DNA of 64,000 nt from Bacteroidetes bacterium 46-16 (lineage in GTDB: Bacteria; Bacteroidota; Bacteroidia; Chitinophagales; Chitinophagaceae), in NCBI GenBank assembly GCA_001897835.1, contig MKUN01000022.1:28753-92752 (forward strand), written 5' to 3'. The notes beneath the pieces are model-generated. The model saw nothing but the letters and a program-made list of their open reading frames with translations. It was not told the origin of the DNA and ran no database searches. Both the position numbers and the translations under genes were made by a program. How positions within the stretch are numbered: position 1 is the first letter of the stretch; each line of letters begins with the position of its first letter. Shown piece after piece: positions 42,516 through 51,116 of the stretch.

Positions 42516-42523
42516 TATTTTTG
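42516..42523 (+). promoter_or_regulatory. Putative -7 box of dxs
   Basis: TATTTTTG, 23 bases upstream of the dxs ATG. No clear TTTG at -33 is seen, so the match is partial. Confidence 0.4.
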
Positions 42524-42546
42524 AATGATTTTTTCAATACCGCTAC

Positions 42547-44487
42547 ATGCAGGAGATAGTTGCAGGGCCGCTGCTGAGTAAGATAAATACCCCCGATGAT
42601 CTAAAGAAATTAGATAAAAGCCAGCTTTTACAGGTTTGCAATGAGCTGCGCCAGTTCATCATCGATTGTGTGAGTGTATATGGCGGCCACTTTGGTGCCA
42701 GCCTTGGCGTAGTGGAGCTCACCGTTGCCCTGCATTATATATTAAATACGCCCGATGATCAACTGGTATGGGACGTAGGCCACCAGGCCTATGGCCATAA
42801 GATACTTACCGGCCGTAGGGAGGTATTCCATACCAACCGCAAATATGGCGGCATAAGCGGCTTCCCCAAGCGCAGCGAAAGCGTGTACGATACTTTTGGC
42901 GTAGGCCACTCTTCCACTTCTATATCGGCAGCGCTGGGTATGGCCATCGCTTCAAAATATAAGGGCGAAGACAGGCAGCATGTAGCCGTTATCGGCGATG
43001 GGGCCATGACTGCAGGACTGCCTTTCGAGGCGCTAAACCATGCGGGCGTCAGCAATGCCAACATCCTGGTGATACTCAACGACAATAACATGTCGATCGA
43101 CCCCAACGTTGGCGCGCTCAAAGAGTACCTCACCGATATTACCACCTCGCATTCTTACAATAAATTACGCGACGACCTCTGGAAGCTGCTCGGTAAATTC
43201 CCTACTAAAGATTTCCAGAAACTGGCCTCAAAAGTGGAAGCTGGTTTAAAGGGCATGGTCTCCAAATCAAGCAACCTGTTCGAAGCGCTGGGTCTCCGGT
43301 ATTTCGGCCCCATCGACGGGCATAATGTCACCAAGCTGGTAGAGATACTCAAAGACCTTAAGGATATTCCCGGCCCCAAACTGCTGCATATCAAAACAGT
43401 AAAGGGCAAAGGCTATGACCTTGCCGAGCAGGACCAAACCCTTTGGCATGCGCCCGGCACCTTCGACAAGATAACCGGCAAGATCAATAAGAAGATCGTG
43501 AACGTACCCGAAGCACCTAAATACCAGGATGTATTCGGGCATACTATGATAGAACTGGCAGAGCAGAACCCGCTCATTATGGGCATCACCCCTGCTATGC
43601 CATCAGGCTGCTCACTCAAATTCATGATGGAGCAAATGCCCGACCGTGCCATTGACGTGGGCATAGCCGAGCAGCATGCTGTTACACTGAGCGCAGGCAT
43701 GGCCACAAGGGGCCTTAAAGTGTTCTGCAATATTTACAGCAGCTTCATGCAGCGGGCCTACGATATGGTGGTGCATGATGTGGCCATCCAAAAATTACCC
43801 GTCATCTTCTGCCTCGACCGTGCTGGCCTTGTTGGCGACGATGGCCCTACGCACCACGGCGCTTACGACCTGGCCTATATGCGCTGTGTGCCCAACATGA
43901 TCGTAAGTGCGCCTATGAACGAAGCCGAGCTGCGCAACCTGATGTACACGGCTCAACTGCCGGAAAATGATCACCCTTTCGTGATTCGTTATCCCAGGGG
44001 ACAAGGTGTGATGCCGGAATGGCGTACACCTTTCGAAAAGATAAACATCGGCACAGGCAGAAAAATAAAAGACGGGGAAGACATTGCGATACTCACGATA
44101 GGCCATCCCGGCAATTTTGCTGTTGAGGCCTGCAAGACATTGACCACCGAAGGCCTGGAGCCTGCGCATTATGATATGCGTTTCGTAAAGCCCCTCGATG
44201 AAGCCATGCTGCACGGGATAGCGCAAAAATTCAGCAAAATTATTACTGTTGAAGATGGCACTATACTCGGCGGCTTCGGCTCGGCAGTGCTCGAATTTAT
44301 GGCGGCTAACAATTACACTCCGGAAGTAAAGATGCTCGGCATCCCCGATCGTATAGTCGAACATGGCAAGCCCGAAGAACTGCACCGCGAATGTGGCTAC
44401 GATGCCAAAGCTATCATCAATGCAGTACGTGAGTTTGCAGGAACGAATGTCAACGCCCCTATTCCAAGCTTAGGAGGACTGTCCTGA
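42547..44487 (+). CDS. dxs: 1-deoxy-D-xylulose-5-phosphate synthase
   Basis: Thiamine-diphosphate enzyme that condenses pyruvate and glyceraldehyde 3-phosphate, the first step of the non-mevalonate pathway. Seen: SLGVVELTVALHYILNTPDDQLVWDVGHQAYGHKILTGR near 56-95, the ThDP motif GDGAMTAG...NDNNMSI near 155-187, and GIAEQHAVTLSAGMA near 377 with the catalytic Glu. 646 residues is standard. It heads a two-gene unit with the pseudouridine synthase 4 bases downstream. Confidence 0.95.
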   Translation: MQEIVAGPLLSKINTPDDLKKLDKSQLLQVCNELRQFIIDCVSVYGGHFGASLGVVELTVALHYILNTPDDQLVWDVGHQAYGHKILTGRREVFHTNRKYGGISGFPKRSESVYDTFGVGHSSTSISAALGMAIASKYKGEDRQHVAVIGDGAMTAGLPFEALNHAGVSNANILVILNDNNMSIDPNVGALKEYLTDITTSHSYNKLRDDLWKLLGKFPTKDFQKLASKVEAGLKGMVSKSSNLFEALGLRYFGPIDGHNVTKLVEILKDLKDIPGPKLLHIKTVKGKGYDLAEQDQTLWHAPGTFDKITGKINKKIVNVPEAPKYQDVFGHTMIELAEQNPLIMGITPAMPSGCSLKFMMEQMPDRAIDVGIAEQHAVTLSAGMATRGLKVFCNIYSSFMQRAYDMVVHDVAIQKLPVIFCLDRAGLVGDDGPTHHGAYDLAYMRCVPNMIVSAPMNEAELRNLMYTAQLPENDHPFVIRYPRGQGVMPEWRTPFEKINIGTGRKIKDGEDIAILTIGHPGNFAVEACKTLTTEGLEPAHYDMRFVKPLDEAMLHGIAQKFSKIITVEDGTILGGFGSAVLEFMAANNYTPEVKMLGIPDRIVEHGKPEELHRECGYDAKAIINAVREFAGTNVNAPIPSLGGLS

Positions 44488-44491
44488 TCAT

Positions 44492-45124
44492 ATGCAGGCT
44501 GCACGATCGCAGGTCCCGGGTGGGGACCGCCACCGGTATTTCATAATCAACAAGCCACGCAATATGGTCTCACAGTTCGTGAGCTCGCACGATGTGGGCC
44601 TGCTTGGTGATCTTGACTATGATTTTCCTGAAGGCATACATGCCATTGGCCGCCTCGATAATCATTCCGAAGGCCTGCTGATACTCACCACCAATAAAAA
44701 AGTAACCAAATTACTCTTCGAGAGCAAAACGCCGCATAAGCGTACATACCTTGTAAAAGTAAATAAGGTCGTTACTACCGAAACATTGAATGAATTAAGG
44801 AACGGGGTTACCATTCGTATAAAAGGAGGTGAACATTATAATACCACGCCCTGCGATGCTGAAATAGTAGCCGAACCGCAGGACCTGTTCCAGGACAATG
44901 ATCCTGCCGCACTCTATGGCACCTATAGCTGGCTGCTTATATCGCTCACCGAGGGAAAATTTCACCAGGTGCGCAAAATGGTTCGGGCCCTGCGTCACCC
45001 CTGCAGGCGTTTGATCCGTATAAGTATCGAAGATCTATGCTTGGGCGACTTGCAGCCCGGCGCTGTTAAAGAACTCGAAGAGGAAGATTTTTTCAGGTTA
45101 TTGAAGATCGACAACTATAATTGA
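44492..45124 (+). CDS. RluE-type pseudouridine synthase
   Basis: RNA pseudouridine synthase of the RsuA/RluB family. Lacks the N-terminal S4 RNA-binding domain and starts directly at the catalytic core, as RluE does. Catalytic segment AIGRLDNHSEGLLILTTN near 51-68 with Asp55 as nucleophile, and the C-terminal KFHQVRKMVRALRHPCRRLIR near 155-176. RluE modifies U2457 of 23S rRNA in E. coli; the target here is inference. Starts 4 bases after dxs stops, so it should be co-transcribed. Confidence 0.88.
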   Translation: MQAARSQVPGGDRHRYFIINKPRNMVSQFVSSHDVGLLGDLDYDFPEGIHAIGRLDNHSEGLLILTTNKKVTKLLFESKTPHKRTYLVKVNKVVTTETLNELRNGVTIRIKGGEHYNTTPCDAEIVAEPQDLFQDNDPAALYGTYSWLLISLTEGKFHQVRKMVRALRHPCRRLIRISIEDLCLGDLQPGAVKELEEEDFFRLLKIDNYN

Positions 45125-45167
45125 CACGCATCAATTCCTTTTTGTGTAGGAGCAAAAATAGAAATTG

Positions 45168-46184
45168 CTAATAATAGCTGTAAGTAGCTTCTTCAGTTTC
45201 GGTAGCCATACGCTTGCCATTGTTCATTTCGTACTTCGTGCTTTTTATGATATTACCGGCTGTGTCATACACATATTCATAATAGATGTTTGCCGCCACA
45301 TCGGGGCTGCCATCTGCTGCGTACGATCTTTCTTCGGTCATATTACCGGCTGTGTCGTATGTATAGGTCTGCTTATCGGTCATATTGCCTGTAGCATTAT
45401 ACGCCTGGCGTTCAGTCTTTCTTCCTTTATCATCACGCTTATAGGTAGTTTTTCCCTCTTGTTTGTTCTCTTTATTATAGCTCACAATTTCCAGCAGGTC
45501 GCCCCTGTCATTATACTTAAAGGTCGCACGCCCATTTGGTTTATCCTGCTCATCAAAAATAGCAGCCTCGTTCTTAAAACCATTCACATCATATTGATAT
45601 GTAGCCCTGCCTTCGGCTTTGTTGCGGTCATTGTAATTCACCAGCTCCACCAGGTTATCCTTATCATCATACTTAAATACCGTTCTCCGGCTTATATGCC
45701 CCTCCCTGTCATAGCTTATTTCTGTTATCTCATTTCCATGCTCATCATATTGCACATAGGTACGGCCCAGCAATGCACCCTCGGGGCTGTAATAGCCCGA
45801 TGCCGTATCATTACCTTTTGCATCATACCTGAAACGAAATTTCACATCGGGCTTACCATCGGGTTTATCATAACCAGTTTCCAGCAAATTCCCTTTTTCA
45901 TCGAACATGCTGTACCCTTTCGATTTGAACACCTTTTCCCCATCGCTGCCCTGCATGGAATAAGCTGTTGTGGACATGACCTTCACTTTGCCTTTAAGGC
46001 CTATATCGGCCAGGCACAGGTGTTTTTCAATGATATTATTCTTCACCCTTCTCACTTTCCTCAATGAGTCGCTTATACTGCTGTGCGCAGTGCTGTTGTC
46101 CATCTTGCCATCTTTCCCCTGGCAGGATGCGCTTAGCATAAGGGCAAAAAATATAGCAGCTATAAAAGGGCTTTGCTTTTTCAT
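45168..46184 (-). CDS. Tandem-repeat lipoprotein (YD/MORN-like repeats)
   Basis: Lipoprotein signal MKKQSPFIAAIFFALMLSASC, so it should be anchored after Cys. After a linker, residues about 85-330 contain tandem units of about 22-26 residues carrying Y-(K/Q)-Y-D followed by (D/N)xxGN patterns: FRYDAKGND, VQYDEHGNE, FKYDDKDN, YQYDVNGFK, FKYNDRGD, YKRDDKGRK, YTYDTAGNM, YVYDTAGNI. These resemble YD or wall-associated repeats. Function unknown; likely a surface structural or binding protein. The choice between ATG 46184 and 46193 is uncertain. Confidence 0.75.
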   Translation of the reverse strand: MKKQSPFIAAIFFALMLSASCQGKDGKMDNSTAHSSISDSLRKVRRVKNNIIEKHLCLADIGLKGKVKVMSTTAYSMQGSDGEKVFKSKGYSMFDEKGNLLETGYDKPDGKPDVKFRFRYDAKGNDTASGYYSPEGALLGRTYVQYDEHGNEITEISYDREGHISRRTVFKYDDKDNLVELVNYNDRNKAEGRATYQYDVNGFKNEAAIFDEQDKPNGRATFKYNDRGDLLEIVSYNKENKQEGKTTYKRDDKGRKTERQAYNATGNMTDKQTYTYDTAGNMTEERSYAADGSPDVAANIYYEYVYDTAGNIIKSTKYEMNNGKRMATETEEATYSYY

Positions 46185-46228
46185 AAGTAGCATATCAGTG
46201 TCCTAAAAATAAAACATTGAAGACTATA

Positions 46229-46759
46229 TTAAAACAGCACCTCATCCATCGCTACATCATGCGCCTCCACCGGCAGCTTATCGGTTAACTGGAAAGGATA
46301 GCATATCCCGGCCTTATATCCTTTATGCTCACTGAGCAAATGATCATAATAGCCTGCACCATAGCCCAGCCTGTAGTTTTGCCTGTCGAAAGCCAGCCCG
46401 GGTATGATAAATACGTCAATCTCCCCAGTGAACTCTTCGTCGTGCGCCGGATGCTTCGTGCCAAAGATGCCCTCTTCAAGATCTTCCAGCGAGTGCAGGG
46501 CCAGGTTCTTTATCTTTCTTCCCTTCATGGCCTTCGGTGTCACAACGGTAATACCCTCAAGCAATAGCCTGTCAAGTAAAGGCAGGATATTTATTTCAGA
46601 GCCCATCGACAGGTAAGCATGCACCACCCGGGCTTGTTTTTCTTTTATCAGCCGCTCCAGCCTTTCGCACATAATACGGTCGAACCCCTCCTTTACAGAG
46701 GCATTCAATTTATCGCGCTCCTCCAGCATATAGCGGCGCAGTGCTGCTTTTTCCTGCAT
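46229..46759 (-). CDS. 5-formyltetrahydrofolate cyclo-ligase
   Basis: ATP-dependent conversion of 5-formyl-THF to 5,10-methenyl-THF in folate salvage. Family marks: EKAALRRYMLEER at the N-terminus, and IPGLAFDRQNYRLGYGAGYYDHLL near 125-150 (the ATP/substrate motif). At 176 residues from ATG 46759 the length fits; a longer frame from 46804 adds 15 residues overlapping a terminator. folP, also in folate metabolism, lies 8 kb away. Confidence 0.88.
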   Translation of the reverse strand: MQEKAALRRYMLEERDKLNASVKEGFDRIMCERLERLIKEKQARVVHAYLSMGSEINILPLLDRLLLEGITVVTPKAMKGRKIKNLALHSLEDLEEGIFGTKHPAHDEEFTGEIDVFIIPGLAFDRQNYRLGYGAGYYDHLLSEHKGYKAGICYPFQLTDKLPVEAHDVAMDEVLF

Positions 46760-46803
46760 AGTATACTGCAAATCTAAAAAATAACAGCTTTGGCCGTACA
46801 GCA

Positions 46804-46826
46804 AAAAGCCCCCTTTCGGGGGCTTC
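46804..46826 (-). terminator. Terminator of the DUF4382 lipoprotein gene
   Basis: GAAGCCCCC and GGGGGCTT arms around GAAA, followed on the minus strand by a T-run. It stands between the DUF4382 gene (46853) and the cyclo-ligase start. Confidence 0.85.
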
Positions 46827-46852
46827 CTTTATATTAATAACCGAAAAATGGT

Positions 46853-47647
46853 TTAGGGAACTAATGTTATCGTACCCACATTTACTTCGGTGCTGTAGTT
46901 CACTTGTATATTGGCCTGTGTATAGGCTTGCAATCCCACTATTCCCGGGTCTACCCATAAGGTGTAACTGCCTTCCGCCATACCGCTGATCACAAAAAAA
47001 CCGTCCGTTGCGTCCGGTATCGCACTCAGTGTGTCGGTACCGTTTATAGCATATACTGTTGCCAGTGCATTTAGCGGCAATACATAACCTTTAATGCGGC
47101 CATTGGTAGCTGCGCTGTATGCCCTGATCACGGGTTTCAGCTTATAACCACCGTTACCTGTTGTTACGATCGATTTGCCGGCATCAAAATCCAGCCATAT
47201 ATCATATACGCCATCGGCTACAAAGGTCTGGTGCAGGTTCAGCTTTACGCCGCTTTCCTGTGCCGATGGAGTGCTCAGGGCATAAGTATCACCGTTCACC
47301 ACTACTGAGTTATTATTGCCCAGTATCAGCCTTATCTGTTGTATCGTTCCCGCAGGCAGTGTAGCCCTTACCAGTAAGGTATCAAGCCCGTTGCGGAACT
47401 GCATGATATCATATATACCTGCCCGCACAGGTGTAAGTGTCACGGCACTGCCGCTTTCCATAGTTACTGCTACCTGTTGTATATCCAGGTACACATGGTC
47501 ATATGCTGATGGCCCGTCCGTAAGACGCATGTTCACGGTAGCTGAACCTGTGTTGTTGCTGGGATTATTATCTTTCTTACAGGCACTGGTTCCCAATATC
47601 GCCAGTAAGCATACCCACAACAGTCCTTGTTTCATATTCTTTTTCAT
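46853..47647 (-). CDS. DUF4382 domain lipoprotein
   Basis: 264-residue lipoprotein: MKKNMKQGLLWVCLLAILGTSAC, cysteine lipidated near 23. Residues 40-180 match DUF4382 (VNMRLTDGPSAYDHVYLDIQQVAV near 40-63, LPAGTIQQIRLILGNNNSV, and the later GVYDIWLDFDAGKSIV). The C-terminal 80 residues look like a carboxypeptidase-regulatory-like sandwich (IKGYVLPLNALATVYAING, DGFFVISGMAEGSYTLWVDP). Function unknown. I start at ATG 47647 for the lipoprotein signal; an upstream GTG at 47668 is less likely. Confidence 0.8.
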   Translation of the reverse strand: MKKNMKQGLLWVCLLAILGTSACKKDNNPSNNTGSATVNMRLTDGPSAYDHVYLDIQQVAVTMESGSAVTLTPVRAGIYDIMQFRNGLDTLLVRATLPAGTIQQIRLILGNNNSVVVNGDTYALSTPSAQESGVKLNLHQTFVADGVYDIWLDFDAGKSIVTTGNGGYKLKPVIRAYSAATNGRIKGYVLPLNALATVYAINGTDTLSAIPDATDGFFVISGMAEGSYTLWVDPGIVGLQAYTQANIQVNYSTEVNVGTITLVP

Positions 47648-47709
47648 AACACATTTTTCCTCAATCACTTATAAAAAGTATGCCACTTCCCATACCTTAA
47701 AATATAAAA

Positions 47710-47736
47710 AGCGGCGTTGCCGGATGCAACGCCGCT
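47710..47736 (-). terminator. Terminator of the M16 peptidase gene
   Basis: AGCGGCGTTGC and GCAACGCCGCT arms, followed on the minus strand by TTTTTATATTTT. It follows the M16 peptidase stop at 47757 by about 20 bases. Confidence 0.9.
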
Positions 47737-47756
47737 CAAAAACAAGACAATATATA

Positions 47757-50690
47757 TTAATAACCAAATAGTTCTTCAAGCGAAACTTTCTGCAGTTTGC
47801 CATATTTTTTCATGTCCTCTTCTTTTACTTTCTTTTCAGAGGCCACTACACAATAGGTATAGGCCTTGTCCGACATGTTATCCGTATGGAATTTTTTGAG
47901 GTCATTGTAGCTGAGTTTGTCTGCACTTTCATATACATTCTTACGTATGTCATGATCAAGGCCTTTACGTTGTGCGCCTAGGTAATTATAAATGATCTCA
48001 TCTTTGGTAACACGCTCGGTCTCTATATCTTTTTTCAGTTGGGCACGCGCCACCGCAAAATTATTATCGAGCTTAGGCAACTTGTTCAGCAGTTCGTTCA
48101 TAGCGCCTATCGCTTCATTGAATTTATCGGCCTGGCAGCCTACATATGCCGTTATATAATAAGGGTCTTCTTTCTTCTCCGGTTCTATATACCATGCGTA
48201 GGTCGAGTAGGCTAGCGCCTTGCTCTCACGTATGGTCTGGAACACTACAGCGCCCATGCCTCCGCCAAAGTAATTGTTGAACATATCTATGACGGCGCGC
48301 TTGCCCGGGTCATAGCCGGGTATATTGCGCACCCAGCGTATCTCGCTCTGCACCATATCATAATCGGTAAAGAGCACCTTGTTCTCATCCTGTTTTGTAA
48401 AGGTGAATACTTTGGCAGCATGCGGCTGGCGGAACGATTCAGGCATCTTATGCAGTTTACCAAGCGATGCGGTAAGTTCCTGCATGCCTGCCGGCCCATA
48501 GTAGATCACCTTATGCTCATAATCGTTCATGTGGTGTAGTATGCTCACCAGCTCCTTGCCGGTCAGTGCATTCAGCTTATCATTCGGCATCACGTTATTG
48601 TAGGGGTTATGCTCACCATACCGGGCATAGTTCACCATGGCCTGCATGATGGCCCCTTTATTGCTCTTGTTATCCGACCTTGATTTCATGATCCGCGCTT
48701 TCAGGGCGGTAAGCGCAGGCTCATCGGCTTTACAATGTGCCATAAGGTCTTCGAACAGGGCCACGGCCTGGTCAAAATTTTCCTGTAAGCCTTCTATCAA
48801 TACAGTCGTGTATTCATTGCTGGTATATACATTAAAGCTGCAGGCCAGTTTGTAAAATTCACGGGTTATCTGCTCAGCGCTCTTATCGGCTGTGCCAAGG
48901 TATTGCAGGTATTGTGCCGCTACAGCAAGTTTTTTGCTGTTCCATGTGCCCATATCATAACGATAGGAGAGGCGGAACAGGCCATTCTCCTTATTCTGCA
49001 CATACAGCACCTGGGCATTGCCCAGCTTTCCTTTTTGTATATCCTTATCATAGTCCAGCCATACCGGTTTAAGTGCTTTTACCGGCATCGCCGCTACCTG
49101 CTTCACAAATGGTGAGCGCGCTGTCGGGTTGGTTTGGATCGGGGTAATAGGCGGTTTGTCTACCTTTATCACGTCCTTATCCTCGCCTTTGTGCTTGTAG
49201 ATCACCACATAGTTCTCATCCCCAAAGTATTTGTTCGCAAAGTCTACTACATCTTTCTTCGTAACACTTGATAGGCGGTCTATATAGTCCACATCATCGC
49301 GCCAGTCCTCTTCACCGGTGAAACCGGCCATCAGCAGGTAAGCACGGTAGCCGTAACTTTCTGTCTGCATCATTTTATATTTCTTCTGGTTATTCACTAT
49401 CGATACCAGCAGGTCGTTATCAAAATCACCCGCCTTCAGTTTATCTATCTCATCCAGCATCAGGTTCTTTACATTGCCCAGTTTCTGGCCCATGGTAGGC
49501 CAGCCCTGCAACTCCATGTAGCCATGGTCCACCAGTATATTGGTGTAGGCATAAGCGCGCAGCAATTTCTGTTTCTTCACCAGGTCCAGGTCTATAAGGC
49601 CTGCTTTACCATTGGTCAGCATCTGCCCCACCAGGTCGGCCAGCAGTTGGTCTTTTTCATGCACACCGGGCATGCGGAAGCCCAGGGTAACAAATTCGGC
49701 ATTCGGCCCGTACACGTCTTTCTTTACATGCTTGGTTATAGGCACCTCTTGTTCAAATGTGTACTTAGGCACATCTTTGGCCTTCAGGCCGGCAAAGCTC
49801 TTATCTATCTTTTTGATCATTACATCCGGGTCAAAGTCACCGGCTACGATAACGCCCATATTATTGGGCACATAATAAGTGTGGAAATATTTCTTTATCT
49901 CCATCAGCGATGGGTTTTTCAGGTGCTCTATAGTACCTATGGTCGTTTGCTTTCCGTAGTTATGGTTCAGGAACAGGCCCGACATCAGGGCCTCATCTAC
50001 CTTCCAGTCATCATTGTCCAGCCCGCGGTTCTTCTCTTCATACACAGCCTCCAGTTCGGTATGGAAGATGCGGAAAACAGGATCGCTAAAGCGGTCCGAC
50101 TGTACCTTTAAGAATTTGTCCACCGCATTGGCAGGTATATCCTCGGTATATACGGTCTGCTCATAAGAGGTAAAGGCATTCGTGCCCTGGGCCCCCATAT
50201 TGGTCATCATTTTATCATACTCATTGGCAATGGCATACTTCGATGCCACGCCTGATACAGAATCTATACGGTGGTATATCTCTTTTCTCTTTACTTCATC
50301 TGTAGTGTGGTTATACTCTTCGTACAGGCCGTCTATTATATTCAGTAGCGGCTTTTCTTTGGCCCAGTTCATAGAGCCATAGTGTTGCGTGCCTTTGAAC
50401 ATCATATGCTCCAGGTAGTGCGCCAGCCCGGTATGGTCGGCAGGGTCGGTCTTGCTCCCTGCCTTTACTGCTATATACACCTGCATCCTGGGTTCCTTTT
50501 TACTGGGGCTCAGGATTACCGTAAGTCCATTCTTTAAGGTATAGTAGCGTGCCTGCATCGGGTCGTTCGATACATATTTGTACGTGTAGCCTGCAGCGCT
50601 CGCCGTTTTCCACTCATAATTGTCTTTTGCATTTGCGGTGCAGACAATAAAGGTCAACAGTGGCAGTAATGCCATTACAAAACGTTTCAT
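47757..50690 (-). CDS. M16-family zinc metallopeptidase (insulinase-like), secreted
   Basis: 977-residue two-lobed M16 peptidase. Signal peptide MKRFVMALLPLLTFIVCTANA. The active site HYLEH (inverted HxxEH) at 91-95, with the third ligand in the AVYEEKNRG region further on. The remainder contains the inactive M16 domains (KADEPALTALKARIMKSR, and the C-terminal domain with FNEAIGAMNELLNKLP). Cleaves unfolded peptides in the periplasm or outside; the substrate is inference. Stands alone with its own terminator. Confidence 0.88.
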   Translation of the reverse strand: MKRFVMALLPLLTFIVCTANAKDNYEWKTASAAGYTYKYVSNDPMQARYYTLKNGLTVILSPSKKEPRMQVYIAVKAGSKTDPADHTGLAHYLEHMMFKGTQHYGSMNWAKEKPLLNIIDGLYEEYNHTTDEVKRKEIYHRIDSVSGVASKYAIANEYDKMMTNMGAQGTNAFTSYEQTVYTEDIPANAVDKFLKVQSDRFSDPVFRIFHTELEAVYEEKNRGLDNDDWKVDEALMSGLFLNHNYGKQTTIGTIEHLKNPSLMEIKKYFHTYYVPNNMGVIVAGDFDPDVMIKKIDKSFAGLKAKDVPKYTFEQEVPITKHVKKDVYGPNAEFVTLGFRMPGVHEKDQLLADLVGQMLTNGKAGLIDLDLVKKQKLLRAYAYTNILVDHGYMELQGWPTMGQKLGNVKNLMLDEIDKLKAGDFDNDLLVSIVNNQKKYKMMQTESYGYRAYLLMAGFTGEEDWRDDVDYIDRLSSVTKKDVVDFANKYFGDENYVVIYKHKGEDKDVIKVDKPPITPIQTNPTARSPFVKQVAAMPVKALKPVWLDYDKDIQKGKLGNAQVLYVQNKENGLFRLSYRYDMGTWNSKKLAVAAQYLQYLGTADKSAEQITREFYKLACSFNVYTSNEYTTVLIEGLQENFDQAVALFEDLMAHCKADEPALTALKARIMKSRSDNKSNKGAIMQAMVNYARYGEHNPYNNVMPNDKLNALTGKELVSILHHMNDYEHKVIYYGPAGMQELTASLGKLHKMPESFRQPHAAKVFTFTKQDENKVLFTDYDMVQSEIRWVRNIPGYDPGKRAVIDMFNNYFGGGMGAVVFQTIRESKALAYSTYAWYIEPEKKEDPYYITAYVGCQADKFNEAIGAMNELLNKLPKLDNNFAVARAQLKKDIETERVTKDEIIYNYLGAQRKGLDHDIRKNVYESADKLSYNDLKKFHTDNMSDKAYTYCVVASEKKVKEEDMKKYGKLQKVSLEELFGY

Positions 50691-50772
50691 ATTTTAAATT
50701 TAGGAAACGAAATATAATCAAATGTTTTGGAAAATCACATTCGTAACAAGCGTAGGAATAAAAAAGTATACT

Positions 50773-50943
50773 TTAGGACAGGGGGCAACAGCTTAGCTCC
50801 TGTAAGTAGGCTTTGATCTGCTGGTACTGGTGGGATGCCTGTTTTTGCACACTTGCAACTTGCTGTTGCTGATCACGGGGAGATTTTTGCCCGCCAATTT
50901 GCTGCGGCCTTACCGCAACTTTCTCTCTTTTATTGTCATTCAT
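50773..50943 (-). CDS. Possible small protein of unknown function
   Basis: 56-residue, glutamine-rich frame from ATG 50943: MNDNKREKVAVRPQQIGGQK, then a Gln/Ser-rich helix and SCCPLS at the end. No signal peptide or family is recognised. The Cys-Cys-Pro ending recalls short thiol peptides, but nothing more can be said. It lies in the gap between the M16 gene and the next T9SS protein. Confidence 0.35.
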   Translation of the reverse strand: MNDNKREKVAVRPQQIGGQKSPRDQQQQVASVQKQASHQYQQIKAYLQELSCCPLS

Positions 50944-51065
50944 GTTGATAATGTTTGGTAGGCACAAAATAGTGCGGCGGAACAATCTGCGCAACCGTGT
51001 TTTCACGGTATTTTTGCTTTTTTTTAAAATTCAGGTAATGAGTACAAGCTATAATGCTCTTATAT

Positions 51066-51093
51066 AAAAGTCCTGCATTGCTGCAGGACTTTT
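51066..51093. terminator. Bidirectional terminator
   Basis: AAAAGTCCTGCA and TGCAGGACTTTT arms around TTGC. It lies just below the T9SS protein at 51117 and above the small frame at 50943, ending the former transcript. Confidence 0.85.
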
Positions 51094-51116
51094 ATGTGAT
51101 TATATTTTCAGCCTGT

